From: Vigna angularis
Taxonomy: Eukaryota; Streptophyta; Magnoliopsida; Fabales; Fabaceae
Direction: 5' to 3'
NCBI RefSeq assembly: GCF_016808095.1
Contig: NC_068980.1
Span: forward strand, 10,276,888-10,340,887
Length of the DNA: 64,000 nt
The notes beneath the pieces are model-generated. The model worked only from the letters and a program-made list of their open reading frames with translations, was not told the DNA's origin and did no database searches. This document shows positions 12,053-24,259 of this stretch, in pieces. The number at the start of each line of letters is the position of its first letter. The stretch's first letter is position 1. A program made the position numbers and the translations under genes.

Positions 12053-14497
12053 ATGCTTTCGACAATGGAAGAAACCACCTATTCAATAGCCTCCTCCTCC
12101 TACCCAACAAAAAAAGCAATAATAAAACTACTAACAATCCATCTCTTCCTTTTCTTGAGCCTCCATGTCTCCGACGTCGGAGCACAGAAACAAGCATCGT
12201 CATCTTCGCTCGAACTCGAAAGCTGCGATGGAGTTTTTATCTCGTACACCCTTGTGTCGCGGCAGAAGGAGTATCCGCACGTGAAGAACGCATCGAAGCA
12301 GGCGTGGGCGTTCAAGGCGGAAGCTACGCTGACGAACGTGGGAGATGAGGAGGTGCAGGGGTGGAAGATGTTTGTGGGGTTCCAGCACCGCGAGATTCTG
12401 GTCTCCGCAGACGGCGCCATTCTCATCGACGCCGGCGACTTTCCTGCGGAGGTGGGAAATGGGACGACGATGGTGGGGTCCACCGTGGCGGACTTGAAGA
12501 CCGCCATTGGCACCGCCGGGGATCTGAACCAGATGAGTGCGAAGATCGATATTGTTGGGACGCAGTTTGGGTTGGGTGTCGGAGCTACCCCCATGCCCAA
12601 AACCATTACTCTCCAGAATGATGGATTCAAATGCCCTGCACCTACTCGAAAAGGTAATATACGTATCCATGCTTTTTTCTCTTCTCTCACGTCGTCGATT
12701 TCATGCAAAATCTGTGATCACATGCTTCCAAATTATAATAGTTTTTCTTCTACAACGTAATTATCTTCCATATATTATAATAGAAAAAACAGTTATCTCC
12801 GTAAATGTTGATCACATGTTTTTTATTGATTTGTATATTTGAAACGGGTTACGACATAGGTTTTGTTGTTAAAAAGTTGTAAAAAAAAAAATTATTAAAG
12901 AGAGATTTTCCTTAAGAATAATGTCATTATATACGCATGATGATGGTATTGTATATGACGGTCTTTGGTGATCATGAGATGATAGGATTTGGAACAAACA
13001 ATTTCTGCATATATATAGAACTTGAAAACGATATACTGTAACTTTGATTACAATGCATGGAGAGTGATAAGATTGTTTTTATGAATGAATGGTGCAGCCT
13101 CGAGAATGTTCGCATGTTGCAGAAAGGACCCGAAAGTGAAGGCAAAGCCAGTGACGAAAACCAAGTACCCTCCTCGTCGCTCTGGGGATCTCACCATAGA
13201 ATACGACGTGCTTCAAGCTTTTCAGAACAACTACTATGTCCAAGTGACAATCGAGAACAAACACCCATTGGGTCGTCTTGATCATTGGAACTTGACATGG
13301 GAATGGCCAAAGGGAGAGTTCATATATTCCCTTAAAGGAGCTTATGCTCGCAGAAAAGACCCTTCTGACTGCTTGTATGGTTCAGCTGGAAAATTCTACG
13401 GTGACATGGATTTCTCGCAAGTTGCAACCTGTCAGAAGAAGCCAATAATCTCTGACCTTCCAGCAGAAAGATCAGAAGATGAAAAAGTTGGGAAACTCCC
13501 TTGGTGCTGCAGGAACGGGACCGTTTTGCCTCCACTCATGGACAAGAACAAAGCTAAATCAATGTTCCAGATGCAAGTGTTCAAAATGCCACCAGATACT
13601 GATAACAGAACGGCCATCACACCCCCTATGAAGTGGAACATCGATGGTGTCATCAATCCACATTACCAATGCGGTGCACCGGTTAGGGTTGATCCTTCGG
13701 TTTTCCCTGACCCCAGTGGACTAAGCGCAATCTCCACAGCTGTAGCAACTTGGCAAATAGTTTGCAACATCACCAAACCCAAGCCTCAGCAAAACCGTTG
13801 CTGTGTCTCCTTCTCAGCGTTCTACAACGAATCAGCAATCCCTTGCAACACGTGTGCATGTGGCTGTACTGACACAAGGAAGTGCAACTCTCAGGCCTCT
13901 CCATTGCTTCTTCCACCAGAGGCTCTTCTTGTGCCGTTTGCAAACAGAACCGTGAAGGCACGAGCATGGGCCAAACTCAAGCACTTGCACGTTCCTAGCA
14001 GGCTCCCTTGTGCAGATAACTGCCCCGTGAGCATCAACTGGCACGTGAATTCGGATCACAAGGAGGGATGGACTGCTAGGATAACAATTTTCAACTGGGA
14101 GGATTACTCATTTGATGATTGGTTCACTGCGATTCAGTTGACGAAGACTTTCGACGATTTTGAAGATGTTTATTCCTTCAACGGGACAAGAATTCCTGGT
14201 CTGAAAACCATTTTCTTAGAAGGCCTGAAGGGTTTGAACTACTTGGCTGGAGAAACCAATGGAACATACGCTAAAGACCCTAGGGTTCCAGGGAAACAAC
14301 AATCTGTGCTTTCTTTCACCAAAAAGCACGTAAAACACTTTGATATCACAAAAGATGGGTTCCCCTCTAAGGTTTACTTCAATGGAATGGAGTGTTCACT
14401 TCCCCCGATCAGACCACACAAAAGTTCGGGGCATAAATCTTCCATCAGTGTCATTGCACTCATATTGACAGCGTTTCTGACTCTCTTGCTGATATAA
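12053..14497 (+). CDS. COBL10: COBRA-like protein, COBL10/COBL11 type, GPI-anchored
   Basis: A cell-surface glycoprotein of the COBRA family, which helps organise cellulose deposition. The COBL10/11 branch acts in pollen-tube growth. Exons 12053-12653 and 13098-14497 join in frame with GT-AG borders to give 666 residues, the usual size of the long COBL7-COBL11 subgroup. The N-terminus has a hydrophobic segment near residues 23-44 (signal peptide). It is followed by the subgroup's extra N-terminal domain (QAWAFKAE, WKMFVGFQHREILVSADGA). The COBRA domain follows: GDLTIEYDVLQAF, PLGRLDHWNLTWEW, the CCVSFSAFYN block and the cysteine cluster CNTCACGC. The tail is hydrophobic after a small-residue stretch (SSGHKSSIS), as for GPI attachment. 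Two starts are possible: 12053, or 12065, which has the better context (A at -3, G at +4) and shortens the protein by four residues. Branch assignment is by resemblance of the N-terminal domain. Confidence 0.93.
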
Positions 14498-15171
14498 ATT
14501 AAACAATAGAGAACGAAGGGTTGACATTGGCAATTGAAGATGATCTGAATCCAAATTAAGGGTTTATTTTTCTTCTCTTCGGGGCTGCTTTTAGATATAT
14601 ATATATATACGTATATGTGTGTGAAGGTCACTCTCTCTCATCAACGACGGGGGCTCATACAAACTGAGCAGAGAGATAAGGATACATGATGAGGGTTGCA
14701 GCCTTTTTGTGTAAAAGTACATAACTGTGTATCTGGTACAAGATGTATCTAGCTCATATTAAAATTAGATGGCCTTTTTGATTCACGTACGTTGCTAGTG
14801 TATGGATTGTTAGCTTCATGTAGATACGTTTCTCAAACAGAGTTTTAACCTTCTCATTCACAGGTTCTTCCTTTTCCTTTAGATTGAGATTACTTTGGGA
14901 TGGATGGAAGATTTTCATTTCCAAAGTTGGTGCAATTAACATATAAATGAACAAGTTTGAATGAAAACAGATTAAAAAATACACCTAGCAGACACCACGT
15001 ATCAAACCATCGGGCATGAGACAACAATGAAGTACAGCTCAAGGTCCAACACAACCAATTTGCCTTTAAATGATTGTGTGTGGAAGGAAAATATCAGTAT
15101 ATAACTTTCTCTTGTAAAGAGAGGGTAGAAAGGGGTGTAAATGGAAGTTCTTCTTTTAGCTTACATACATA
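14498..15171 (+). other. COBRA-like 3' UTR and spacer
   Basis: Probable 3' UTR up to roughly 14750, with a short TA run at about 14597. No gene is supported beyond that. Confidence 0.5.
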
Positions 15172-15315
15172 AATGATATTTGACAAACATAACACTAATT
15201 TTTCTTATTTTTTATTTGTTTTCTAAAAAAAATACAAAAATTTATTCTTTCATATCTATTTTATCTTTATACTATGTATCAAATGAATATATAAAAATGT
15301 ATAACCGTATCATTA
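15172..15315 (-). mobile_element. MITE-like element, copy C (inverted)
   Basis: Opens AATGATATTTGACA and closes with the inverse ACCGTATCATT. The interior contains TTTTTCTTATTTTTTATTT, the reverse complement of the A-rich core of the copies at 20438 and 20747. No coding capacity. Confidence 0.5.
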
Positions 15316-15368
15316 CTCAACAATATAGTCTGAGAACAATTTAGCTAGAAAGTTTTGTTTCAGCAAAC

Positions 15369-15571
15369 CGTTAGAATAATTACTGTTACATATCATCATT
15401 AAGGCTAGTCTGCTAGACCAGTAATGAGTAGTACCTAGTTCTGTACCTAGAGGTCCAGTACAGACTTTTGGTGTTCCATGTACTCTTGCTTTTTCAATAT
15501 ATATATATAGAAGATAATGAGAGAGATCTGTTAAGCCCTCAAGAATATATTTTTATCAGTTTTTAATCTCA
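15369..15571 (+). repeat. Copia 5' LTR
   Basis: 203 bp. The expected TG start is CG here (first base changed), and the end is CTCA. A TATA-like TCAATATATATATATAG lies near 15496, and ATCTGTTAAGCCCTCAA marks the likely R region. Confidence 0.95.
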
Positions 15572-16107
15572 AGTTCGTATCAGAGCAGGTTCATCCTGCT
15601 CTGGTTTCTGTCCTGGATTGTCTACCAGCATTGTCATTATCGTTCGCATCTGTCTGGTGCCCTTTGCTATTGTCTGCGGTTGTCTTGTCACTACTTGCAG
15701 TTGTCAACTGTAGTTTAAAGCTCTTCAACTTGGTTCTCTGCCATCTCACATATGTCCGCTCTCGTCCGCCGTCACTGTTTCGTCCGACGACCACGGGATT
15801 TGGTTCGTCTCTTCACGCGACGACCAACCCCACCGGTGCTGGAGTCCGATTCTCCTCCACGCTCCGCCACGCGCCGCTTCTTTGTGCGCTGCGAACATGC
15901 ACGTACTATTCACGCGCCGCCCTCTGCCCGTCGGAAGGTCACCGCGACACCTCCATAGCTGTCGCCTGAGTCTCCTCTCTCTGTTCTGACCCTCAAAACC
16001 CTACTTCAGTGATGTCCAGAAGCTTCCATTGAAGAAAACCCTAAGAAACCCTCTCGGTTTTTTTGTTCCTCACTGCCGCATTTTTCTTTCTCCTATTTTT
16101 ATCAAGA

Positions 16108-19100
16108 ATGGCGTATGGAAGTGTTCTTTCTTTCTCTGGAAGTCCCTCCATTACTTCCGAAAAGCTAAAAGGAAAGAATTATCTGTCTTGGTCTGCTGCA
16201 ATGGAAATGTGGTTCCTCAGTCAAGGACATTATGACCACCTTGAGCAGGATGGAAGCCAAGTACCTTCTGAAAAGGCTGAACAATGGAAACAAGCAGATT
16301 TCCAATTGTGTGCCCTATTGTGGCAATCTGTGGAACCCCGACTTTTGATATCTCTTAGAGCCTTCAAAACATGTCACTCTTTTTGGAAGAAAGCTCAAAG
16401 CATTTATGTTAATGATATTCAACGTCTTTATGATACAGCAAACAAACTTGCATGTCTCAAAATGACAGACCATGATATGGTCTCCTTCATGACTGAAGCC
16501 CAAGCAGTTGTGGAAGAGTTGAGAATGTTCTTGGAAGTGGAATCTTTGGAAGACATCAAGAAGAAGCTTGACAAGTATTATATGGTGATGATCCTCCGTG
16601 CTTTACATCCAGATTTGAATCATATCAGAGATCAACTTCTGACAATTCATGAGGTCTCTTCCTTGGAAGCCTTGACCACACGTCTTCTTCGTGTTCCAGT
16701 GCCTCAATCTCAGGAAGCTCATGAAACAATGGAACCATCTGTCATGGTTGCCACGCGAGGAAGAGGAGGACGTGGCACTAGAGGAGGAGGACGTGGAGAT
16801 CGGGGACGTCCACAGTGCACTTACTGTAAGAGGGTGGGTCACACTTAAGAAAATTGCTACTCCTTGCATGGTTTTCCTTCAAAAACCGCCAATATCTCTA
16901 AGGCTGAAACTCCCATTTCTGACTCCAAGTTCACTGAGGAAGAGTATCAAGAGTATCTGCGATTAAAGTCTAACAGCTTGGCCCAATCATCTCAATCCCC
17001 AAGTACATCCACAGCTTGCATTTCTCAATCCATGGAAGGTCAAAATTCATGGGTAATTGAATCGGGTGTTTCTGATCACATCTCTGGTAATACCTCATTG
17101 TTCTCAACCCTTTCCCTCCAAGAAAAACCCCATTTCATTACCCTTGCAAATGGCTCTAAAACTTGTTCAAAGGGAGTCGGTCAAGTCTCCCTGTCTCCCT
17201 CTCTCACTCTAAAATCTGTTCTTTTTGTCCCTAATTGTCCATTCAATTTACTTTCCTTAAGTCAGTTAACCAAAATGTTACATTGTTCAATAACTTTTGA
17301 TTCAAAATCTTTTGATATAAAGGAGCGTGGCTCGGGGAGACAGATTGGAGAAGGATATGAAGCTGAAGGTTTATATCATTTTGGATCTCGTCCACGTGTA
17401 TCCTGTGTTGCAACTCTTCCCCCTAAAGTGTTACATGACCGATTTGGCCATCCTCACTTGTCAAAGTTAAAAAAGATGTGTCCTGAACTTAGTGGTCTTC
17501 AGACTTTAGAATGTGAGTCTTGTCAACTAGGAAAACATGTTAGATCTATCTTTCCTAAAAGGTCTCAATCAATGTGTAATTCTAGTTTTTCTATTATTCA
17601 TTCTGATGTCTGGGGATCTAGTCGCATCTCTTCTTTTGGTTTTAGGTATTTTGTTACATTTATTGATGAATATTCTAGATGTACTTGGGTTTATCTAATG
17701 AAAGATCGCTCTGAATTGTTACCCATCTTCACATCCTTTTTTAATGAAATCAAGAACCAATTTGGTCAAGTAATTAAAATCTTAAGAAGTGATAATGCTA
17801 AAGAGTATTTCTCCTCCACTTTTTCTGTAATCCTTAGCTCCCATGGTATTTTGCATCAGTCCACTTGTCCTCATACACCCCAGCAAAATGGTATAGCCGA
17901 AAGAAAAAATAGACACTTGGTTAAAATTGCTCGTACCCTTTTGCTTGGTGCCCATACTCCTATTCATCACTAGGGGGATGCCATCTTAACTGCATGTTTT
18001 CTTATTAATAGGATGTCTTCCTCCTCTCTCAATAATAAAGTCCATTTCTTCATTCTCTTTCCCAATGATCCTCTCTTTCACACCCCTCCTCGAGTTTTTG
18101 GTTGTGTCTGTTTTGTTCACGACATGTCTCTGGGGCTAGACAAGCTCTCCGCTCGTGCGATCAAATGTGTCTTTTTAGGTTATTCTCGGCTTCAAAAAGG
18201 GTACCGGTGTTACTCCCCTGAAACCAAGAAGTACTACATGTATGCCAATGTTACATTCTTTGAACAAACACCTTTCTTCTCTCCATCTCTTCAAGATGTT
18301 CATATCCTCCAACAAGTCCTTCCTCTTCTAGTGGTTGAGTCCAATATCTCCAATGTCTCAGTCAATCCAAGTCATGCTCAAGGTCCTCCCGAACCTTCCT
18401 CTCCACATATTGATATCTTCCGCCACAGTACCCCGATGGGTAGTCCTCTTCCAGAAAATGGTGGATCTCCTCCTTCAGATTCTTTTCCCTCACCGCCTCC
18501 TGCCACGCCTCTTGGTGAAAATGATTCTGGTTGGCCCATTGCTCTCAAAAAAGGTACTCGTTCCACTCGAAACCCTCATTCCATTTATAATTTTCTTAGC
18601 TATCACAGACTGTCGCCCTCCTTTTATTCCCTTTTATCCTCAGTGTCTTCTGTGGTTATACCCAAAAATGTGGAAGAAGCACTTGATCATCCTGGATGGC
18701 GACAAGTCATGATTGTAGAAATGCAAGCTCTTGACCACAGTAATACTTGGGAGCTTGTGTCACTTCCCCCGGGCAAAAAGGTTGTTGGTTGTCGATGGGT
18801 ATATGCAGTTAAAATCGACCCTAATGGTAACATTTATAGGCTAAAAGCCCGGCTAGTTGCAAAAGGGTACACTCAGGTTTATGGCCTTGATTATTGTGAC
18901 ACCTTTTCTCCCGTGGCCAAGATGACTACCATTCGTCTTTTCTTCACAATGGCAGTCATTCGTCATTGGCCACTTCATCAATTGGATATCAAAAATGCCT
19001 TTCTCCATAGTGATCTTGAGGAAGAAGTTTATATGGAGCAACCTACTAGGTTTGTTGCTCAGGGGGAGTTTGGTATGGTTTGCAAATTGCATCGATCTCT

Positions 19101-20199
19101 ATATGGGCTCAAGCAATCACCACGTGCTTGATTTGGAAAATTCAGCTCCATTGTTCAAAAATTTGGGCTAAAACGCAGTGAAGCAGATCACTCAGTCTTT
19201 TATTATCATTCGTCTCTCGGGAAATGTGTTTACTTAATAGTATATGTTGATGATATAGTCATTACAGGAAATGATACTACTGGAATATCTCAATTGAAGG
19301 AGTACTTGTGTAGACATTTCCAAACCAAGGATCTTGGAAGCCTCAAATACTTCTTAGGCATTGAAGTAGCTCAGTCAAAAGATGGAGTTGTAATCTCTCA
19401 AAGGAAGTATGCTCTGGATATTTTGCAAGAAACAGGCATTATTGATTGTAGACCGGTTGACAGTCCTATGGACCCAAATAAAAAATTAATAGCAGAAGAA
19501 TGTGAGTTATTCTCTGACCCGGAGAGATATAGGAGGCTAGTTGGAAAACTAATTTATCTCACTATTACAAGGCCAGATCTATCTTTTACAGTTGGAGTGG
19601 TTAGTCAGTTCATGCAAGCTCCATGTGTTGGCCATTGGAATGCTATCATTCGCATTCTAAGGTATGTGAAAAAGGCTCCCGGGTAAGGGCTGTTATATGA
19701 AGAAAACGGAAGCCTTCAGGTATCAGGATATTGTGATGCCGATTGGGCAGGTTCTCCTATTGATAGACGATCTACTACTGGATATTGTGTTTTCCTTGGA
19801 GGAAACATTATCTCATGGAAAGGTAAGAAACAGAATGTAGTGGCTCGACCAACAGCTGGAGCTGAATATAGGGCAATGGCGTCACTAACATGTGAACTTA
19901 TATGGGTGAAGCAGTTCCTTCAAGAGCTTAGCTTCTGTGACATCCAGAGTATGAAGATGTATTGTGATAACCAAGTTGTTCTTCACATTGCATCAAATCC
20001 AGTGTTTCACGAGAGAACTAAACATATAGAAATTGATTGTTATTTTGTTCGGGAAAAGTTATTGTCAAAAGAAATATGTACCGAGTTTGTTGGATCAAAT
20101 GACCAACTTGCAGATGTGTTGACCAAGTCATTAAGGGGACCTCGGATTGAGTTTATTTGTTCCAAGCTTGGTACATACAATCTGTATGCTCCAGCTTGA
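16108..20199 (+). pseudogene. Copia gag-pol polyprotein with four in-frame stops
   Basis: One continuous frame of 1364 codons carries the whole polyprotein but is stopped at 16846 (TAA), 17971 (TAG), 19129 (TGA) and 19684 (TAA). Domains: a gag of UBN2 type (from MAYGSVLSF); a zinc knuckle beginning CTYCKRVGH and cut by the first stop; and a protease whose active-site motif reads ESGVSDH, with Glu in place of the catalytic Asp. Then come the pre-integrase histidine/cysteine region (HDRFGHPHL, CESCQLGKH), the integrase core (HSDVWG, RSDNAKEY, QNGIAERKN), reverse transcriptase ([17 protein letters not shown] near 19243) and RNase H (YCDADWAG, AEYRAMA, YCDNQ). No frameshift is needed anywhere. 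At the 17971 and 19129 stops the family normally has Trp, so both fit G-to-A change. The protein cannot be made in full. Confidence 0.95.
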
Positions 20200-20206
20200 G
20201 GGGGAG

Positions 20207-20409
20207 TGTTAGAATAATTACTGTTGCATATCATCATTAAGGCTAGTCTACTAGACTAATAATGAGTAGTACCTAGTTCTGTACCTAGAGGTCTAGTGCA
20301 GACTCTTGGTGTTCCATGTACTCTTGCTTTTTCAATATATATATATAGAAGATAATGAGAGGGATCTGTTAAGCCCTCAATAATATATTTTTATCAGTTT
20401 TTAATCTCG
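20207..20409 (+). repeat. Copia 3' LTR
   Basis: 203 bp, beginning TGTTAGAATAATTAC and ending CTCG where CA is expected; CAAAC follows. It is about 95 percent identical to the 5' LTR. Confidence 0.95.
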
Positions 20410-20437
20410 CAAACATTTAAATGTTTAAAAGAATAGA

Positions 20438-20601
20438 AATGATATCATGACACACTTTTACATTCCTTTGACAGAGTATAAGGGTAAAATAGTCTTAAAA
20501 GTGTAAAATTTTGTATTTTTTCAAGAAAGAAGAGAGTAAAAAGTAAGTAAGGATAGTGTCAAATGAATGTAAAAATTTTAGGTGTGTCAAATAATCATTT
20601 C
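20438..20601 (+). mobile_element. MITE-like element, copy A
   Basis: Opens AATGATATCATGACACAC and closes with the inverse GTGTGTCAAATAATCATT. The interior is A-rich with CACTTTTACATTC near the left end. It lies 28 bases past the copia element. Confidence 0.55.
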
Positions 20602-20746
20602 TCTTAAAAGAAGTCGTGAGACAATAAAATGACTTTTTTTTTCTGAAATTAAATGTCGTGGCTATGAAACAAGATTTCAGGCCTAATCAGGGGTGAAAAA
20701 GTCGTAACTATGGAGAACGACTTTTGGCACTGACATTCTCTAAAAG

Positions 20747-20910
20747 AATAATAATAAGGTTATACACTTTTACATTCATTTCACACACAATAAAAAAATA
20801 AAATGATAATAAAAGAGTAAACTTTTATATTTTTCAAAAAAAATAAATAAAAATAAGAAAAAATAGTGTTAAATAAATATAAAAAATTTATATGTCAAAG
20901 TATCATATTT
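20747..20910 (+). mobile_element. MITE-like element, copy B
   Basis: Same layout as copy A: TATACACTTTTACATTCATTT near the left end, an A-rich core with AAATAGTGTTAAATAAAT, and a right end ATATGTCAAAGTATCAT. It is more diverged than copy A. Confidence 0.5.
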
Positions 20911-21659
20911 TCTTTTTGTAAAAATCATGGCTGACTAGTTTAATTTGAATTCAAAGTATTTTCTCTACACTATACTTGATAATCCATTATGTGTATGTGG
21001 TAGTTAACATGGACGATTGCATTGTTTATTTTTTTTTTCTTTTTACAATTCTAGGCAAAAGAGTTTGTGATATTACACATACGGGAAAAAATTTGAATAT
21101 TACTAATATGGGTAAGTCGTGTAGCTCTCATACGATTTCAAATGAAGAAATCGTATAGGAGGTGCACGACTTCAATTCTAACATAAGTTAAAAGGTGGAA
21201 TCGTGCATTTCCACACGTTTTCTGGTTCTGGTATTTAATACTGAAATAATTTAGCGGATACGCAACTTCACTGGTAATTCAAATTACATACCACTATAAT
21301 CAATTACCGTAATGTTGTAATCGATTACCAGAGAAAAAAATGAATAAAACACATGAGGTTAATCAATTATCAAAGAGATTTGGCCATATAAAACTTGTAA
21401 TGTTTGTTGTATACTCTTCATAATTTGGATAAAATGTATAAAATAGAAAACAAGATACAATATAAGACAAAAGTGTAATTTATTAATATTAAAAAATGAT
21501 AAATACAAATATGTAAGAATTATTGATGATATTGTTTTCTCTGCGGTGTAACCATCTTTCTTCCTTCCTTTCTTGTAGCTACCATATTCCCAACAGACTT
21601 AATTTCTTTTTTTTTTTCATTTTAATTGTTTTATATGCAAAGTAATTAATGTAATTAAT
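20911..21659. other. Intergenic DNA with a legume-repeat motif
   Basis: No gene is supported. At 21290-21350 the motif TAATCGATTACCAGAG occurs next to a looser copy (TAATCAATTACC). Palindromic TAATCGATTAC strings recur in legume repetitive DNA, so this is probably transposon-derived. Confidence 0.4.
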
Positions 21660-22400
21660 TTTGTTTCAATTGATAATGACGTTTAAAAATAATCTTTCCG
21701 ACGATATATCCCTTCTACGTAATCAAGACAAGCACATTACGAAAGAAATTTGGGAGTTGTTCGTTCCCATAAAAAACATGCAATCTAGATTTTGAAACAT
21801 TTAGGCCAAGTTGATCCAAGGGTCACAAATTTAGTTGATCCAGTTGGATTTGGGTATATATTAAGATTAGAGAATATGGAACTGAATCACCTCTTGGTGA
21901 CTACTCTTGTTGAAAGGTGGAGAACTAAAACTCACCTTCCATTTGTCAATCAGGAAAACCACCATAACCCTACAAGACGTGGTATTGCAATTGGGTCTTC
22001 CAATTGTCATCAGTAGTGACGCACTATTGCAGGAATGTTTCAAACTATTGAGGGATGTTCCCCTGAGACATTATCCATAAGAAAAAACATAATCAAACTA
22101 CCCTAGTTGAACAACAGATTAGCTTTGTCATGCTCCCTAGTTGAACAACAGATTAGCTTTGTCATGGTATATCATGGTATAAAATTTGACCAAGACAACA
22201 TAGGATGATACATGCTTTTATTACAGTTTTAGGTTTGGAAAAGAATAACATGCATTTCTCCTTATATTAATTCATTGACCGACGAAGATATTGTTGCGGG
22301 TGTAGGTTTGGTTTCCCCCTTGACAGAAGGTGGTGTCGTATGATGTAATTGACTTTCATTAGACCACCACCATTACTAAATTTTGTCAGAAGTTTGACGA
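21660..22400 (+). pseudogene. Plant mobile domain (MAIN/MAIL-like) relic
   Basis: Frame fragments in several phases spell a plant mobile domain: LLRNQDKHITKEIWE (near 21700), then DPRVTNLVDPVGFGYILRL and ENMELNHLLVTTLVERWR (from about 21815). After a frameshift near 21935 comes KTTITLQDVVLQLGLP, and then LLQECFKLLRDVP before a stop. A further piece near 22175 (YHGIKFDQDNIG) and TDEDIVAGVGLVSP continue the domain with more stops. A 32-base stretch (CCCTAGTTGAACAACAGATT and onward) is duplicated in tandem at about 22102-22165. PMD proteins occur both as host gene-silencing factors and inside transposons; this copy is dead. Confidence 0.75.
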
Positions 22401-23710
22401 CCTCCAACTTAGACATGCATGAAAATTACTTTTTAAAGTATTTAGTTTCAATACATCTGAATTTTATTGTAATGGTTTGAAAAATCTTAGTTCCTCTAGA
22501 CTATGTACATGCGACAAAAGATTCATCGACGGATTATAATTAATGTTTATCCTGTTAATCGGGCAATAATTTCTCTTATATGTTTTCCAACAGCTGAACA
22601 TCAAAAAGTCGATCGTATGATGCATCAATTTAAGTTTTGACAAACATTCCATCAGACCCAATAAATCTCGATGACGCTTATAAAGAGAACATAAGAGGAA
22701 GAACGGATAAAAACTAGGAAGAATACCATCAATGATGAATCGCAATGTGTAATGACCAACACAATTATGTTGTTCATGGGATACAATTTCAAAGAAATTG
22801 TCATCTGCGTAACAACACATCGTACATACAATGATATATAAGTCATATTATTCAGTATCTTGCATCTGTAGAAGATTCTTCAGATGATGAGGTACATTGT
22901 TTTAATTTTATTTCCACTCCATTAATGATTTTATTATAACAATTTCACTTTTTTTCAGTACGATACGTCACATCAACCTGCAACACATCCATACCATCTC
23001 TCACAATCCTACCTTTACCCTCATAGGTTTTCGTCTGAACACCTGCAATATCCACACCACATGTTTCCACATGGGCACTTGGAACAACTTCTCACCGCAA
23101 TCATCCTATCAGCAAGTTCTAAGTTCTTATGGATACTTTCCACCAACATCAACCTTCAATGTAGGTCTTTCAACATTTAGTTCTGGTCCTTCAAACATGT
23201 TTGCCACATCTACCATGACTCCACCATCTGCATATCCAGGAAGTCCTTCATCACACCATTTTTATCGACCGATGATGCCTTATCAACCATTAAAAGGTCA
23301 AAGTTAGTCCATTGAAATTGAAATATCTGATGAAACATCAAACCTCCCTCACAATAAGATAGACGGCCACAATGACAAATAAATCAACCAACTTATGACA
23401 CTGGAGGACATATATGAATTATATGATTATTAGACAATGTTTTATAAATGAGTTTTGTAGTTTTCTTTTAATAAATAAATAGAAATATTTTTCTTTATAA
23501 TTAATTTGTGTACACTATTACTTATCTTTTGTCCCTTCTGCATCATTGCATCTAGATTGCATTATAAATACCCTTATTGACTTCATTTCCTCACACCTTT
23601 CTTCAATCCTTTGCCAAATCTTTTGTGAACTCCTTTCTCAACACCTTTCTCAAGTCCTTCTGCCAAGTTCCTTTCTCAACTCCTTTCTTAAGTCCTTCTG
23701 CAGCACAACA
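22401..23710. other. Decayed transposon interior, possible PMD tail
   Basis: A 78-codon open frame (23071-23307, +) is rich in Ser, Pro, Tyr and Phe (YGYFPPTS, PPSAYPGSPSS). This resembles the low-complexity tail that follows PMD or MuDR domains, but it has no recognised fold. At 23600-23700 a short unit CAACTCCTTTCTTAAGTCCTTCTGC-like is repeated two to three times. Nothing else is supported. Confidence 0.4.
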
Positions 23711-24255
23711 TGACCAACTTTGACGGTGATATAATTGTCATAACCAACACATAAAACATATATAATTCATTCCTGGCAACCTTATTTCAAGATGACAAAA
23801 TCAAAGATGGTGAACATGGTATGAAATTTATCTGTCAGAGACCAAAATTGTTTCGCATATCATACAGTTGCACATTCAACCTCTTTAAAGAAAAAGTTTG
23901 CAAGAGTTTTGCCAAACCAACACATCCATCAACAACTTATACTTCCGTAAACACAATTAATGCAAATCATACTATAATGTATGATGCTCTTCAAATAGTA
24001 AGAGATGAAGATGTGTTTAAATTCTTGAATTATAAGTTTCAATTTTCGATTAACATGATTATAGAATTGTATATTACCTTATTCAAATCTACCTATGAAA
24101 TACTCAATCTTATAACTCCAACAACCACATCGAGTTCCACTTCCACCACCACAACCCCCATTCCAAGATCACCAACAAAAATATATCACCGACAAGCTAT
24201 GTTATTATTTTTTTCAGCCCATTGTACATATGGTTGGTGCAGCACCTTGAGTTGA
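23711..24255 (+). pseudogene. MuDR-type transposase N-terminal domain relic
   Basis: The frame begins MTNFDGDIIVITNT near 23710 and is stopped. It then runs open from 23821 to 24255 with KFICQRPKLFRISYSC, LFKEKVCKSF, YDALQIVRDEDVFKFL and IIELYITL. This is the ubiquitin-like N-terminal domain that opens many Mutator-like transposases, in which Leu-Tyr-Val/Ile-Thr after Ile-Glu is typical. A Ser/Thr/Pro-rich linker follows. The zinc-finger and catalytic parts are absent, so this is a truncated relic. The PMD relic just upstream suggests both came in with one Mutator-type element. Confidence 0.6.
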
Positions 24256-24259
24256 ATTG

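Larger units (their letters stand above)
15369..20409 (+). mobile_element. Ty1/copia LTR retrotransposon, complete but decayed
   Basis: A 5041-bp element with two 203-bp LTRs, flanked by the 5-bp duplication CAAAC (15364-15368 and 20410-20414). A primer-binding site follows the left LTR (TCGTATCAGAGC, 15575-15586; initiator-methionine tRNA type, one mismatch). A purine tract GAGGGGGAG (20198-20206) precedes the right LTR. Domain order is gag, protease, integrase, reverse transcriptase, RNase H, which defines copia. The LTRs differ at 11 of 203 positions, 10 of them transitions. That suggests insertion on the order of two million years ago if a common plant substitution rate holds (inference). 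Confidence 0.96.

Noticed and set aside
11599..12203. Minus-strand frames upstream of the COBRA-like gene
   Set aside because: Basic, low-complexity content from a GC-rich promoter patch; no start context, splice pattern or family resemblance.
12100..12708. Long minus-strand open frames of 202 and 156 codons
   Set aside because: Antisense shadows of the GC-rich first exon of the COBRA-like gene.
15631..15969. Open frames just inside the copia 5' LTR
   Set aside because: They lie in the untranslated leader between the primer-binding site and gag; Arg/Ser/Thr-rich without a domain.
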